A program made the position numbers and the translations under genes. Source: a bacterium (GTDB lineage Bacteria; Actinomycetota; Acidimicrobiia; Acidimicrobiales; CATQHL01). From it: DNA of 43,204 bases. Positions 8,156 through 17,425 of this stretch are shown piece after piece (position 1 is the first letter of the stretch; every line of letters begins with the position of its first letter). Under the pieces are notes generated by a model, which ran no database searches, was not told the DNA's origin, and saw only the letters and a program-made list of their open reading frames with translations. The stretch spans positions 1-43,204 of the forward strand of contig JAPPDX010000024.1 in the NCBI GenBank assembly GCA_028824415.1, written 5' to 3'.

Positions 8156-9763
8156 ATGGCGCCGACCGGCCCACCCGACGCACGCTGGACGCTCGGCTCG
8201 GCGCTCCGCGAGGCGGCGGATCAGCGCGGCGACCTGCCGCTGTTCTCCTTCTTCAACGACGACGCGGTGGCCACCGTTGCCGATGTCGAGCGCGCCACAG
8301 GTCGCGTCAGCGCCGGTCTGGTCTCGCTGGGGCTCGCCGCCGGCGACAACGTGCTCATCATGCTGGGCAACGAGGCTCCGTTCACCCACTGCTGGTGGGG
8401 CGCCAACCGGCTGGGTACCGTCGAGGTTCCCGTCAACACCTCCTATCACGGCTACTTCCTCGAACACCTGGTGAACACATCCGGCGCCGATCTGATGATC
8501 GTGCGGGACGAGCTGGTGCCAGCGGTCGTCGCCTCGGCCGCCGAGATGCCGCAACTCAAGCGGCTCGTCGTGGTGGGCGACCATGATCAGGTCGACGGGG
8601 GACGCTTCGAAGTGATCCCCTTCGAGGTCCTCACCGAGGACCGGCCGGCCGTCGACGCCGTCGTCGGCCCGGCGGACACCTGCTCGATCAACTTCACGTC
8701 GGGCACCACCGGCCCCTCCAAGGGGGCGATGATGCCCCACGCATACCACTTCCTGATGGCCTCCCGCGTGGCGCAGCTTCTACGGTTCGAACCGGGCGAG
8801 GTCTACCTGATGCCGCTGCCGCTGTATCACATGCACGCCCAAACGGTGACGTATGCGGCTCTCCTGGGCGGAGCCCACGTGCACTACCAGGAGCGCTTCT
8901 CCACCACGAACTGGCTGGAGGTGATCCGAGAGGTCGGCGCGACCTGCACCATCTCCCTCGGTGTGATCCTGTCGTTCATCCTGAAGCAGCCCGAGCGACC
9001 CGACGATGCCGACAACCCGCTCCAGCGGCTCTGGTCGTGTCCGACCCCCCCGGTGCAGATCGCCGAGTTCCAGCGCCGCTTCGACGTCCCCCACATCGTC
9101 ACCTCCTACGGCAGCACCGAGATCGGCATGATCACCATGGCGGACTACGACGAGAGCCGCCCGGCGAGCGTCGGCAAGGTCTCCGAGGAGTTCTACGACG
9201 TGGTACTGCTCGACGAGGAGGACAATCCGGTGCCGATCGGCGAGCAGGGTGAGCTGTGTGTGCGTCCCCGGATCCCGTCAATCCTGCTGAAGGGCTACTA
9301 CGACCGCCCCGACCTGACCCTGGAGGCCATGCGCAACCTCTGGTTCCATTCGGGGGACGTGATGAGTCGCGACGCCGAGGGCTACTACTGCTTCATCGAC
9401 CGCAAGCACGACCGGCTGAGACGGCGCGGCCACAACATCGCCTCGATGGACCTCGAGGAGGTCTTCTTCCAGCACGACGGTGTGGTCGACGTGGCGGTCG
9501 TGGCGGTGCCGTCGGACTTCGAGGGTGGCGAGGACGAACTCAAGGCCTGCATCGCCCTCGCCGAGGGCACCGCAGCGGACCCTGACGCCATCTGGGACTG
9601 GGCTGAACGGCGGCTCCCGGCGTTCGCGGTCCCGCGCTACCTGGAGTTCATGGAGGTCCTGCCCAAGACCCCCACTGAGAAGGTGCGAAAGTTCAAACTC
9701 CGTGCCTCCGGCGTCGCCGGCTGCTTCGACCGCGAGCGACACAGGATCCCAGAGGTGGAGTGA
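8156..9763 (+). CDS. AMP-dependent acyl-CoA synthetase/ligase
   Basis: The 535-residue ANL-superfamily enzyme starts at ATG 8156, 6 bp after the acyl-CoA dehydrogenase stop. Motifs are in order: phosphate-binding TSGTTGPSKG (about residue 179), SYGSTEIG (A5), HSGDVMSRDAEGYYCFIDRK (A7/A8 region) and the C-terminal PTEKVRK that holds the catalytic lysine. It activates a carboxylic acid with ATP to the acyl-adenylate and then the CoA thioester. In this island it would prime the imported or oxidised carboxylate for the dehydrogenase and crotonases. CaiC-like crotonobetaine/carnitine ligases are the nearest look, but the substrate is open. Confidence 0.92.
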   Translation: MAPTGPPDARWTLGSALREAADQRGDLPLFSFFNDDAVATVADVERATGRVSAGLVSLGLAAGDNVLIMLGNEAPFTHCWWGANRLGTVEVPVNTSYHGYFLEHLVNTSGADLMIVRDELVPAVVASAAEMPQLKRLVVVGDHDQVDGGRFEVIPFEVLTEDRPAVDAVVGPADTCSINFTSGTTGPSKGAMMPHAYHFLMASRVAQLLRFEPGEVYLMPLPLYHMHAQTVTYAALLGGAHVHYQERFSTTNWLEVIREVGATCTISLGVILSFILKQPERPDDADNPLQRLWSCPTPPVQIAEFQRRFDVPHIVTSYGSTEIGMITMADYDESRPASVGKVSEEFYDVVLLDEEDNPVPIGEQGELCVRPRIPSILLKGYYDRPDLTLEAMRNLWFHSGDVMSRDAEGYYCFIDRKHDRLRRRGHNIASMDLEEVFFQHDGVVDVAVVAVPSDFEGGEDELKACIALAEGTAADPDAIWDWAERRLPAFAVPRYLEFMEVLPKTPTEKVRKFKLRASGVAGCFDRERHRIPEVE

Positions 9764-9767
9764 CGGC

Positions 9768-10853
9768 ATGAGAGATTCCCTGGAACAGTTCGGCGTCGGC
9801 CTGTTCGTTCCCGGCCTGTTCGGCCCCGAGAACCGTCCCCTGCCCGATCGCGACGAGGTGGGCGAGGCACACGACGTGATGTTCACCGAGGCCCTGCTGG
9901 GGGAGGAGGTGGGGTTCGAGGGTCTGTTCGTGGGCGAGCAGCACATGCGCACCGAGTGCTTCTTCGGTGACATGTTCCTGCTGCTGGGGATGCTGGCGGT
10001 TCGCACCAGCCGGGTTCGCCTCGCCACGTTCTGCAACGTCGTGACCCTCTGGGACCCGATGCACGTCGCCGAGACCACTGCGCTCATCGACCAGGTGTCA
10101 CGTGGCCGGCTGACCTACTCACCCGGCATGGGGTATCACCCCGGCTATTTCCAGATGTTCGGCATCGACGAGAAGACCCGACTGTCCCGCTTCAAGGAAT
10201 CCGTCGAAGTCATCAAGACGGCTTGGACGTCACGGGAACCGTTCAGCTTCTCCGGAAAGCACTTTGACTACAGCGACGTGCTCCTCACGCCGCAGCCGTA
10301 TCAGCAGCCGCACCCCACCATCTGGGGTGCGGGCCAGTCGGACGCCGCCATTGCCCGGTCCGGCACCTATGCGACGGGCTGGTGCGGCGATCCGTTCCCG
10401 CTGCACGACGAGACGTTCCGGCGCCAGACCGACTCATTCCGCGAGACGGCGGCCGCCCACGGGGTCGAGAACCCCAAAGTGATCCTCATGCGCAACGGTT
10501 TCGTCGCCGACACCCGCAAGGAGGCCGAAGCCATCTTCGGGCAGTACTACGTCGACGAGATGCGCTTCTACTACGACTACGGGATCTTCTCCCACGACCC
10601 TCGGATCCAGAGCCGCGAGGACGTCAACGTGGACAACCTGCGCTCGACGCTCGTGATCGGGACCCCCGAGGACTGCGCGGCGTCGCTCGAGTACTTCCGC
10701 GACACCTACGACGTGGACTACATCGTCATGCGCTTCCGCATGAACGATGGCCCGGATCCGGCGCGGAGCTACGAGTGCATCCGCACGTTCGGCGAGGAGG
10801 TCCTGCCGCGTATCGGGGCGACCCCTCCCCCTGAATCCAGCCCGACCGATTGA
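9768..10853 (+). CDS. Luciferase-like (LLM) flavin-dependent monooxygenase
   Basis: The 361-residue product starts at ATG 9768, 4 bp after the ligase stop; the longer open frame from 9480 overlaps the ligase and is a shadow. The segments VGFEGLFVGEQHM, DPMHVAETTALIDQVSRGRL and IGTPEDCAASLEYF are family hallmarks. Compared with the gene at 2769 it has a longer insertion after the first third and a Tyr/Phe-rich stretch around MRFYYDYGIF. It would use reduced FMN or F420 plus oxygen. It is followed 18 bp later by another LLM gene, so the two may act in sequence or as a two-subunit enzyme. Confidence 0.88.
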   Translation: MRDSLEQFGVGLFVPGLFGPENRPLPDRDEVGEAHDVMFTEALLGEEVGFEGLFVGEQHMRTECFFGDMFLLLGMLAVRTSRVRLATFCNVVTLWDPMHVAETTALIDQVSRGRLTYSPGMGYHPGYFQMFGIDEKTRLSRFKESVEVIKTAWTSREPFSFSGKHFDYSDVLLTPQPYQQPHPTIWGAGQSDAAIARSGTYATGWCGDPFPLHDETFRRQTDSFRETAAAHGVENPKVILMRNGFVADTRKEAEAIFGQYYVDEMRFYYDYGIFSHDPRIQSREDVNVDNLRSTLVIGTPEDCAASLEYFRDTYDVDYIVMRFRMNDGPDPARSYECIRTFGEEVLPRIGATPPPESSPTD

Positions 10854-10871
10854 CCCAGGAGAATTCTTGCC

Positions 10872-11999
10872 ATGGATGCCGGACTCTTCATCCAGCCGAT
10901 AGACCCGCCGGGCAACAACATCGCGTACACGTACCAGCGGACCCTCGAGGCCATCCAGTTCGTCGAGAACCTCGGGTTCTCGGAGATCTGGCTCGGAGAG
11001 CACCACTCGGGCGGTTGGGAGAACATCCCGGCGCCGGAGCTGTTCCTGGCGGCCGCGGCCGAGCGCACCAAGCGCATCAAGCTCGGTCCCGCGGTGATCC
11101 CCCCGCCGCTGCACAATCCGGTCCAGGTGGCGGAGCGGATGGCGATGCTCGACCAGATGACCTTCGGCCGGACCCAACTCGCCCTCGGGCCGGCGATCAT
11201 CCCGACCGACAGCCGGCTCTACAGCGTGGATCGGACCAAGATGTACGAGCAGACGAACGAGGCCCTCGACCTCATTCTCCAGCTCTACCGGACCGAAGGG
11301 CCGATCACGTTCAAGGGCGAGTTCTACAGCGTGAACGACGGCGAGATACAGGTTCGCCCGTACCAGACCCCGCACATGCCGATCGCCATGCCCGGGTCGG
11401 CGTCGGGCAACGCCTTCCGCCAGGCCGGCAAGTACGGGCTGATCCCCATCAGCCCGTTCATCTACACAGGTGAGGCGCTGCAGGCCCACTGGGAGATCGT
11501 GGAGCAGTCGGCCGCCGAGCACGGCAATCCTCCCCCGGACCGCAAGGACTGGCGCATCAACCGCTGTGTCTACGTGGCCGACACCGACGGTCAGGCGTTC
11601 GACGACATCCGCCGCCGTGCGGACGAGGTGTACGGCGAGTACTACTTCGCGCTCGTCGGTCTCGACGCCCTCTACAAGGATCATCCCACCGAGCCCACGT
11701 CGGCCGTGACGCTGGAACGGATGGCGGAACGGTCCGAGTGGATCATCGGCAGTCCCGCCACCTGCCGGGACAAGCTGGCGGAGTTCAGCAAGTCCTGCGG
11801 GGGCTTCGGCACGATCCTCATCACCACCGAGTGGTTCGCGCCGCGCGACAAGGTGCACCGCAGTTGGGAGCTCTTCGCCTCCGAGGTCCAGCCTCACTTC
11901 CAGGCCCAGGCGGACTGGACCCGCCGCTCCGCCGATCTCTGGCACCGGGTCAAGGCCGAGACCGAGATGCCCGACTTCGCCGCCGCGGCGGAATCCTGA
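10872..11999 (+). CDS. Luciferase-like (LLM) flavin-dependent monooxygenase
   Basis: The 375-residue protein starts at ATG 10872 with an AGGAGA ribosome-binding site at 10857-10862. It shows FSEIWLGEHHSGGW, the PLHNPVQVAERMAMLDQMTF strand-helix pair and a late IIGSPATCRDKLAEF segment. It is clearly an LLM but differs from its neighbour at 9768, so the pair is not a recent duplication. The sequence resembles the limonene-monooxygenase-like group (QPIDPPGN start), a tentative hint towards cyclic or terpenoid substrates. A transporter operon follows 26 bp downstream. Confidence 0.88.
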   Translation: MDAGLFIQPIDPPGNNIAYTYQRTLEAIQFVENLGFSEIWLGEHHSGGWENIPAPELFLAAAAERTKRIKLGPAVIPPPLHNPVQVAERMAMLDQMTFGRTQLALGPAIIPTDSRLYSVDRTKMYEQTNEALDLILQLYRTEGPITFKGEFYSVNDGEIQVRPYQTPHMPIAMPGSASGNAFRQAGKYGLIPISPFIYTGEALQAHWEIVEQSAAEHGNPPPDRKDWRINRCVYVADTDGQAFDDIRRRADEVYGEYYFALVGLDALYKDHPTEPTSAVTLERMAERSEWIIGSPATCRDKLAEFSKSCGGFGTILITTEWFAPRDKVHRSWELFASEVQPHFQAQADWTRRSADLWHRVKAETEMPDFAAAAES

Positions 12000-12025
12000 G
12001 CCCCGGGGGATCGGAGCGGGGCCGG

Positions 12026-12799
12026 GTGGGCAGCGACCAGCCGCCGCTCCTCCGCGCCGAAGGCATCACGAAGACCTTCGGCGCGGTCCGGGCACTCAAC
12101 GGTGTCTCCATCTCGGTCACGAAGGGCAGGATTCTCGGGCTGATCGGCCCGAACGGATCGGGTAAGACGACGCTGTTCCACTGCATCAGCGGGTTCCTGC
12201 CGATGACTTCGGGCCAGGTGATCTGGCAGGGCCAGCGGGTCACGGGTCGGCGGCCGGAAGTCCTGGCCCGTCTCGGGCTGGTTCGCACCTTCCAGCACGT
12301 GATGATGTTCCCCGAGTTGACCGTGCTCGAAGGCGTCGAGCGGGCCCAGCAGTGCGGATCGCGCCGGCTTCGCAACATCCCCGAAGACACGAGCCTCCCC
12401 ACCGATCCGGGCGAGATCATCGAACTGGCAGGCCTCGGGGCGCGCCGTGACCAGACGATGGGGGTGGCTCCGTACGGCATCCAACGTCTCGCCAATGTCG
12501 CCATGGCGCTCGCCACCGCGCCCGACCTGCTCATGCTCGACGAGCCGGTCGCCGGCCTGCACCCGGAGGAGTCCGTCCTGCTCGACGCTCTGCTCCGGCG
12601 CATACGCGACCTCGGCGGGACGACGCTGATCATCGATCACAACATGCCCTTCCTGATGCCCCTGTGCGATCGCATATCGGTGCTCGACGCCGGTGAGAAC
12701 CTGTTCGAGGGCTCCCCCGCCGAGGTGCGGGCGAGCGAGGCCGTGGCCGAGGTGTACCTGGGTAGCGGCGACATCGAGAACGTCTCGTTGCGCCGATGA
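12026..12799 (+). CDS. livG: Branched-chain-type ABC transporter ATPase, LivG-like
   Basis: The 257-residue protein starts at GTG 12026; upstream in-frame codons overlap the LLM gene. Walker A is IGPNGSGKTT, the Q-loop lies near RTFQHVMMF and Walker B is DLLMLDEPVAGLHPEE. The ABC signature is unusual: PYGIQR stands where LivG proteins have AYGQQR or LSGGQ. The protein powers import through the fused permease 0.7 kb downstream. Its stop overlaps the next gene's ATG (ATGA at 12796-12799), so translation is coupled. The substrate is set by the binding lipoprotein at 3880 or another one. Confidence 0.9.
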   Translation: MGSDQPPLLRAEGITKTFGAVRALNGVSISVTKGRILGLIGPNGSGKTTLFHCISGFLPMTSGQVIWQGQRVTGRRPEVLARLGLVRTFQHVMMFPELTVLEGVERAQQCGSRRLRNIPEDTSLPTDPGEIIELAGLGARRDQTMGVAPYGIQRLANVAMALATAPDLLMLDEPVAGLHPEESVLLDALLRRIRDLGGTTLIIDHNMPFLMPLCDRISVLDAGENLFEGSPAEVRASEAVAEVYLGSGDIENVSLRR

Positions 12800-13527
12800 C
12801 GCTCCTGGAGATCCGCGGCCTGACGGTGGGCTACGGGGGCGACCCCGTGCTCGAGGATTTCGACCTTCACCTCGACAAGGGCGAGGTGCTCGCCGTCCTC
12901 GGAGCCAACGGCGCCGGCAAGAGCACCTTGCTCCGCACGATCTCGGGGGTCCTGCAGCCGACGGCCGGCACCGTCCGACTCGAAGGCGAGAGTATCGCCG
13001 GCCGGCGACCCGACCGGCTTCTGCGCGCCGGCGTTGCGCACGTGTTGGAGGGTCGACGCATCCTTTCGTCCCTCTCCGTCGAGGAGAACCTGCTGCTGGG
13101 CGCGATCGGCCGGGGCCCGGAAGTGGCCGATCGGCTCGGGGAGATGTACGACATTTTCGAGGACCTGAAGCGGCTCCGGAGACTTTCGGGCGGGAACCTC
13201 TCCGGCGGTCAGCAGCAGATGCTGGCCATCGGCCGCGCGCTGATGGCGCGGCCGCGTGTCCTGTTGCTCGACGAACCCTCGCTGGGTATGGCCCCGGTCA
13301 TCGTGGATCGCCTCGTGGATCTCCTGGGAGAGCTGCGGCGCCGCTTCGACACCAGCGTCCTCATGGTCGAGCAGACCGTGTGGATGGCGCTCTCCCTCGC
13401 CGATCGCGTGGGACTCGTCCAGCATGGGCGCCTGGTCTTCGAGGGCGCCGTCGATTCCCTCGACGAGTCCATGCTGGGCGACGCCTACTTCGGTGGCGAG
13501 ATCATGGTCAGCCGGGACGGCCCGTGA
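12796..13527 (+). CDS. livF: Branched-chain-type ABC transporter ATPase, LivF-like
   Basis: The 243-residue ATPase starts at ATG 12796, overlapping livG by 4 bp. It has Walker A LGANGAGKST, signature NLSGGQQQM, Walker B RVLLLDEPSLG and the GMAPVIV motif typical of LivF. With LivG it forms the heterodimeric ATPase of an HAAT importer at the inner face of the membrane. The stop overlaps the permease start as GTGA at 13524-13527. All active-site motifs are intact. Confidence 0.92.
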   Translation: MTLLEIRGLTVGYGGDPVLEDFDLHLDKGEVLAVLGANGAGKSTLLRTISGVLQPTAGTVRLEGESIAGRRPDRLLRAGVAHVLEGRRILSSLSVEENLLLGAIGRGPEVADRLGEMYDIFEDLKRLRRLSGGNLSGGQQQMLAIGRALMARPRVLLLDEPSLGMAPVIVDRLVDLLGELRRRFDTSVLMVEQTVWMALSLADRVGLVQHGRLVFEGAVDSLDESMLGDAYFGGEIMVSRDGP

Positions 13528-15491
13528 GCCTCTTCATAGAGACCGCCATCGGCGGCCTGACGCTGAGCGGTCTCTACTTCCTGATCGCAGTGGGTGTCAC
13601 GATCGTCTTCGGCCAGACGCGCAACATCAACTTCGCACACGGCCAGTTTCTGGTCTTCGCGGCGCTCCTGACGTGGGAATTCGTCAACAATCGCGGCTAT
13701 CCGTACGTCCCGGCGGTGATCCTGGCGGTCGTCATCGTGGCCGGCATGGCCTTCGTGATGGACGCGCTCCTGCTGCGGCGCCTCGGGGACAACGCATTCG
13801 CGTCGTTCCTCGTGACACTCGGGGTGCTTCTCCTGCTGCAGCAGGGGTCCGTGGAGATCTGGGGCCCGTCCTCCCAGCAGTTGCGGCCGGTCGTGATCGG
13901 CCGTTGGGTGATCGGTGACATCTTCGTCCCGCGCGCCGACGTGGTCATCGTCATCGTGGCGGCGGCTCTGACCGTCGGGCTCTTCACTCTCCTGCAGCGA
14001 AGTAGGTTCGGACGGTCGGTGCGGGCGTCGGCGGAGGATCCGCTCGCCGCCTCCCACCTCGGCGTGCCCGTGCGCCGGGTCGCTGGAGCCACGTTCGTCG
14101 GCGGGACGGCCCTGGCGGCGCTTGCCGGCGGGTTGATGGCGCTCATCTTCCCCATCTCGCCGTTCGACGGCGGTTTCTTCATCATCAAGGGGTTCGCGGT
14201 GGCGCTCGTGGCCGGCCTGGGATCGGTGCCGGGTGCCGGCCTCGCCGCGCTTGTGCTGGGCATGTCGGAGACGATGGGCCAGGCCTACTGGCGGACCGAG
14301 TGGGTCCCGGCGATCAGCTTCGTGCTGATCATCGGCATCCTCGTGCTGCGGCCCTCGGGCTTCTTCGGGCGCAAGGCGGCGGCCACCGAGATGGCGGGAG
14401 GTTTCGTGCCCCCGCCGGTGCCGCGTTACCGGCCGTGGACCACGGTCGTCTTCGCGGCACTCCTCGGCTTCGGGATCTTCCTTCCCGTGGCCGTCGGCAG
14501 CTTCCAGGGGCGCACCATCGCCGGGTTCGCCGCCCTGTTCGCCATTCAGGCCTGCGCCGTCGGGCTGTTCTACCGACTCACCGGCGAGCTCTCGTTCGTG
14601 CACGGGGCGTTCTGGGGGGTGGGAGCCTACATGGGCGCCTACGCCTCACGGGAGTGGGGTTGGGGATTCTGGACGGTGCTGCCGCTGGCGATCGTGGCCG
14701 CGATGGTGGTTGCCTTCGTGGTCGGCGCGGTGATCCTGCGCACGACGGGCCTGCAGTTCCTGCTCGTCGGATTCGTGGCCACCGACTTCCTCGCCCTCCT
14801 GCTGGTCAACTGGCGGTCCGTCACCGGCGGGACCTCGGGAATCACGGTGATCGAATCTCCCGGGAGCGTCTTCGGCTTCGCGTTCTTCGACCCGCGGGAG
14901 CTCTATCAACTCTTCTTCGCCCTGTTGCTGGTCGCTTTGGCATTGGTGTGGTGGATCCAGAGGACGCCGTTCGCGGCGCGCCTAATGGCGGCGCGCGACA
15001 ACGTGGTCCTCGCCCGGTCGCTCGGCCAGCCGGTGCGGCTCAACAAGCTGCTGGCCTTCGCGCTCACGGCCGGGCTGTCGGGCGTTTCAGGTGTGGCGTA
15101 CCTCTACCAGAACTTCTCGGTGGCTCCCAGCCTGTTCACCGGCCTGGCGACGGTGGCGTTCCCGCTCATGGTGATACTGGGGGGCAGTCGGTCCCTGCTC
15201 GGTCCCGTGGCCGGCGCCTTCGTCCTGGGGTACATCCCGTTCTGGTTCGACCTGGGTCCTGGACCCACGCAACTGGCCCACGGCATCGCCCTCGTGATCG
15301 TCATGCTCCTGCTGCCCCAGGGCGTCGTACCAACCGTCGTCCGCCTCCTGAACGCCGCCCCGGGGCGCCTCCGGGCGGCTCTGGAGACCCTTCGCCGGAC
15401 GCCGGGCGCGCGCTCACGGCGGCCAGAGGTCGACGGTCGGCGTTATGGTGCTCGCCGGCAGGGACGGTCCGCGGAGCGAGGTGAGCGGTGA
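13524..15491 (+). CDS. Fused LivH-LivM ABC permease
   Basis: The 655-residue membrane protein starts at GTG 13524. The first half (about residues 1-290) is LivH-like, with GGLTLSGLYFLIAVGVTIVF near the start, NFAHGQFLVF and GLGSVPGAGLAAL. A short linker follows (about 290-305). The second half (about 305-625) is LivM-like, with GELSFVHGAFWGVGAYMGAY and VILGGSRSLLGPVAGAF. Normally LivH and LivM are separate subunits; here one chain supplies both transmembrane domains. The Arg-rich C-terminus ends in a GTGA overlap with the next gene. It imports an unknown organic solute. Confidence 0.9.
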   Translation: MSLFIETAIGGLTLSGLYFLIAVGVTIVFGQTRNINFAHGQFLVFAALLTWEFVNNRGYPYVPAVILAVVIVAGMAFVMDALLLRRLGDNAFASFLVTLGVLLLLQQGSVEIWGPSSQQLRPVVIGRWVIGDIFVPRADVVIVIVAAALTVGLFTLLQRSRFGRSVRASAEDPLAASHLGVPVRRVAGATFVGGTALAALAGGLMALIFPISPFDGGFFIIKGFAVALVAGLGSVPGAGLAALVLGMSETMGQAYWRTEWVPAISFVLIIGILVLRPSGFFGRKAAATEMAGGFVPPPVPRYRPWTTVVFAALLGFGIFLPVAVGSFQGRTIAGFAALFAIQACAVGLFYRLTGELSFVHGAFWGVGAYMGAYASREWGWGFWTVLPLAIVAAMVVAFVVGAVILRTTGLQFLLVGFVATDFLALLLVNWRSVTGGTSGITVIESPGSVFGFAFFDPRELYQLFFALLLVALALVWWIQRTPFAARLMAARDNVVLARSLGQPVRLNKLLAFALTAGLSGVSGVAYLYQNFSVAPSLFTGLATVAFPLMVILGGSRSLLGPVAGAFVLGYIPFWFDLGPGPTQLAHGIALVIVMLLLPQGVVPTVVRLLNAAPGRLRAALETLRRTPGARSRRPEVDGRRYGARRQGRSAERGER

Positions 15492-16627
15492 CCATCGACA
15501 TCCAGACATTCCTGGACCCCGCCACGCTGGCCGAACGGTCCGAGGAGGAGCGACGCCGTGCCGCCCGGCCGAGCCCCGACGAGGCCACGTTCATCGACAT
15601 CTCGGACTATCTGGACGAGGACTTCTACCGCCGCGAGCTGGCCGTGTTCCGCCGGACCTGGCATCTGGCCTGCACCTCGGCCGAACTTGCCGAGGTGGGG
15701 CAGTTCGTGCGCTGGGACTTCATGGGCCGGCCGGTCATCGTCACCCGCTCGGGGCCCGGCACGCTCAGCGGGTTCTACGGCGTCTGCGCCCACCGGGGCG
15801 GGCCGGTCGGCGACCTGGAACTCGGCTCGGGGAGCGCCCGCAGGTTCGTGTGCCCGTACCACAGTTGGAGCTACGACCTGCGCGGCAGGCTCGCCGGTCG
15901 GCCATCGCCGGAACACTTCCCCGATTCGGCCGACAGCAACATCCGGCTGACACCCGTGCAGGTGGCGGAGCACGCCGGTCTGGTCTGGATCAACGAGTCG
16001 CCGGACGCCCCCGACCTGGAGTCCTGGCTGGGCTCGGTCGGCTACGCCATCCAGAATGGCGACATCGGCGCCTACTCGCTGGAGAGCCATCGCCGCTACC
16101 AGGTGGACGCCAACTGGAAGATCTCCACCGAGGGCGGTATCGACACCTACCACATCGACCACCTGCACAGCCGTACGGCCCGCGGCATCCTCGACAACGC
16201 CGGGACGCTCGTCCAGCGGGATGGACCGCACAGCACCGCCATCGTCCCGATCACCCGACCCGAACTCGTCGGCGCCTACCTCCCCGGCGGGCTCGGCGAC
16301 CGTCTTCCCGCCAATGTGCAGTGTTGGGTCTTCCCGACCCATCTGATCAGCCTCTTCCCCTACGCCATCGCCCTCATCGCGCACTATCCGGTCGCCATCG
16401 ATCGGACCGTCGTCGACTGGCGCATTCTGATCAGCCGCGAGATCTCCTCAGCAGAACTCCGCGCCGAGATCGTCCGGAACTACGAAGCCACGTTCGACGA
16501 GGACCGGGCCCTCACACCGCTCATCCAGCGGAACCTGGAGTCCGGTGTGCTGAAGCGGGCCTGCCTGAGCGTGAAGGAGGACCGTGTGCTGCACATACAC
16601 CAGGCCATGATCGAAGAGTTCTCGTGA
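15488..16627 (+). CDS. Rieske non-haem iron ring-hydroxylating oxygenase, alpha subunit
   Basis: The 379-residue protein starts at GTG 15488, overlapping the permease by 4 bp. The N-terminal Rieske [2Fe-2S] site is CAHRG (about residue 99) plus CPYHSWSYD (about residue 122). The catalytic mononuclear iron site is in DTYHIDHLH (about residue 219), preceded by NWKISTEGG. Such enzymes insert oxygen into aromatic or aliphatic rings or demethylate. No reductase or ferredoxin gene is in the island, so electrons must come from elsewhere. Being last in the transporter operon links it to the imported substrate. Confidence 0.9.
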   Translation: MTIDIQTFLDPATLAERSEEERRRAARPSPDEATFIDISDYLDEDFYRRELAVFRRTWHLACTSAELAEVGQFVRWDFMGRPVIVTRSGPGTLSGFYGVCAHRGGPVGDLELGSGSARRFVCPYHSWSYDLRGRLAGRPSPEHFPDSADSNIRLTPVQVAEHAGLVWINESPDAPDLESWLGSVGYAIQNGDIGAYSLESHRRYQVDANWKISTEGGIDTYHIDHLHSRTARGILDNAGTLVQRDGPHSTAIVPITRPELVGAYLPGGLGDRLPANVQCWVFPTHLISLFPYAIALIAHYPVAIDRTVVDWRILISREISSAELRAEIVRNYEATFDEDRALTPLIQRNLESGVLKRACLSVKEDRVLHIHQAMIEEFS

Positions 16628-17415
16628 ACCGCGGCGGCCGGGAGTTGTACGTACCCGACGGGGTGGCCCCGTACATCGCGCTCGAGCGCCAAGGGGACTG
16701 CCTCGTCGTGACCTTCAACCGACCCGAGAAACACAACGCCTTCCCCGACGAGGCCCACGACGACCTCCCGCTCTTCTTCGCCTCACTGGCCTATGACCCG
16801 TCGCGGGTGATCGTCTTCACCGGAGCCGGGCGTTCCTTCTGCGCCGGGGGCGACATCGGCGGCGTGCTGGAGCGCACCGAGGAACAGGTCATCGGGATCG
16901 TCCAGGACGCCACCCGCATCGTGACCCGCCTCCTGGAGGTCCCGCAAGTCACGGTGGCCAAGGTCAACGGGGCTGCCATCGGGTTGGGCGCCGTGTTCGC
17001 GCTTGCCTGCGACCTCGCCTACGCCTCCAGCCGGGCGAAGTTCTCCGATCCGCACATCGATCTGGGGGTCGTGCCCGGTGACGGGGCCGGCATGCTCTTC
17101 ATGGAGTTGATGGGGCCGATGCGGGCCCGCGAGGTCCTGCTCACGGGCCGCCCCGTCACCGCAACCGAAGCCGCCGAGGGCGGGCTCATCACCCGGGTCG
17201 TGGAACCGGAGCGGCTGGACGAGGAAGTAGATGCGGTGGTGGCCTCCCTGCTCGCGAAGCCCCCCATCGCTTTGCGCCTCACGAAACAACTGCTGGTGGC
17301 TGAACTGCGGGGGCGTTTCGAGACCCTCATGACGATGGGCATGGGTCAGGAGGGCATCACAATGCAGACCTCCGAGTACGACGGGTTGATTCGCCGCTGG
17401 GTCGGCGGGGAGTGA
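16624..17415 (+). CDS. Enoyl-CoA hydratase/isomerase (crotonase) family protein, variant active site
   Basis: The 263-residue crotonase starts at GTG 16624, overlapping the Rieske gene as GTGA. Visible elements are FNRPEKHNAFPDEAH, the oxyanion segments SFCAGGDIGG and GAAIGLGAVFALACD, and DPHIDLGVVPGDGAG. As in the gene at 1834, the first catalytic Glu position reads Val, the second reads His, and an Asp sits in VPGDG. The two crotonases therefore share an altered active site and are probably paralogues with a non-hydratase role. It is translationally coupled to an oxygenase, so its substrate is likely a CoA ester of the oxygenated product. Confidence 0.88.
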   Translation: MNRGGRELYVPDGVAPYIALERQGDCLVVTFNRPEKHNAFPDEAHDDLPLFFASLAYDPSRVIVFTGAGRSFCAGGDIGGVLERTEEQVIGIVQDATRIVTRLLEVPQVTVAKVNGAAIGLGAVFALACDLAYASSRAKFSDPHIDLGVVPGDGAGMLFMELMGPMRAREVLLTGRPVTATEAAEGGLITRVVEPERLDEEVDAVVASLLAKPPIALRLTKQLLVAELRGRFETLMTMGMGQEGITMQTSEYDGLIRRWVGGE

Positions 17416-17425
17416 GCGCCCGTCT

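Noticed and set aside
6779-8749. 656-codon minus-strand open frame opposite the acyl-CoA dehydrogenase and ligase
   Set aside because: No recognisable domain; His/Arg/Asp-rich composition is typical of an antisense shadow, and the plus-strand genes have intact motifs.
9480-9767. N-terminal extension of the LLM gene at 9768
   Set aside because: It overlaps the conserved C-terminal domain of the acyl-CoA ligase in another frame and adds Arg/Ser-rich sequence without similarity.
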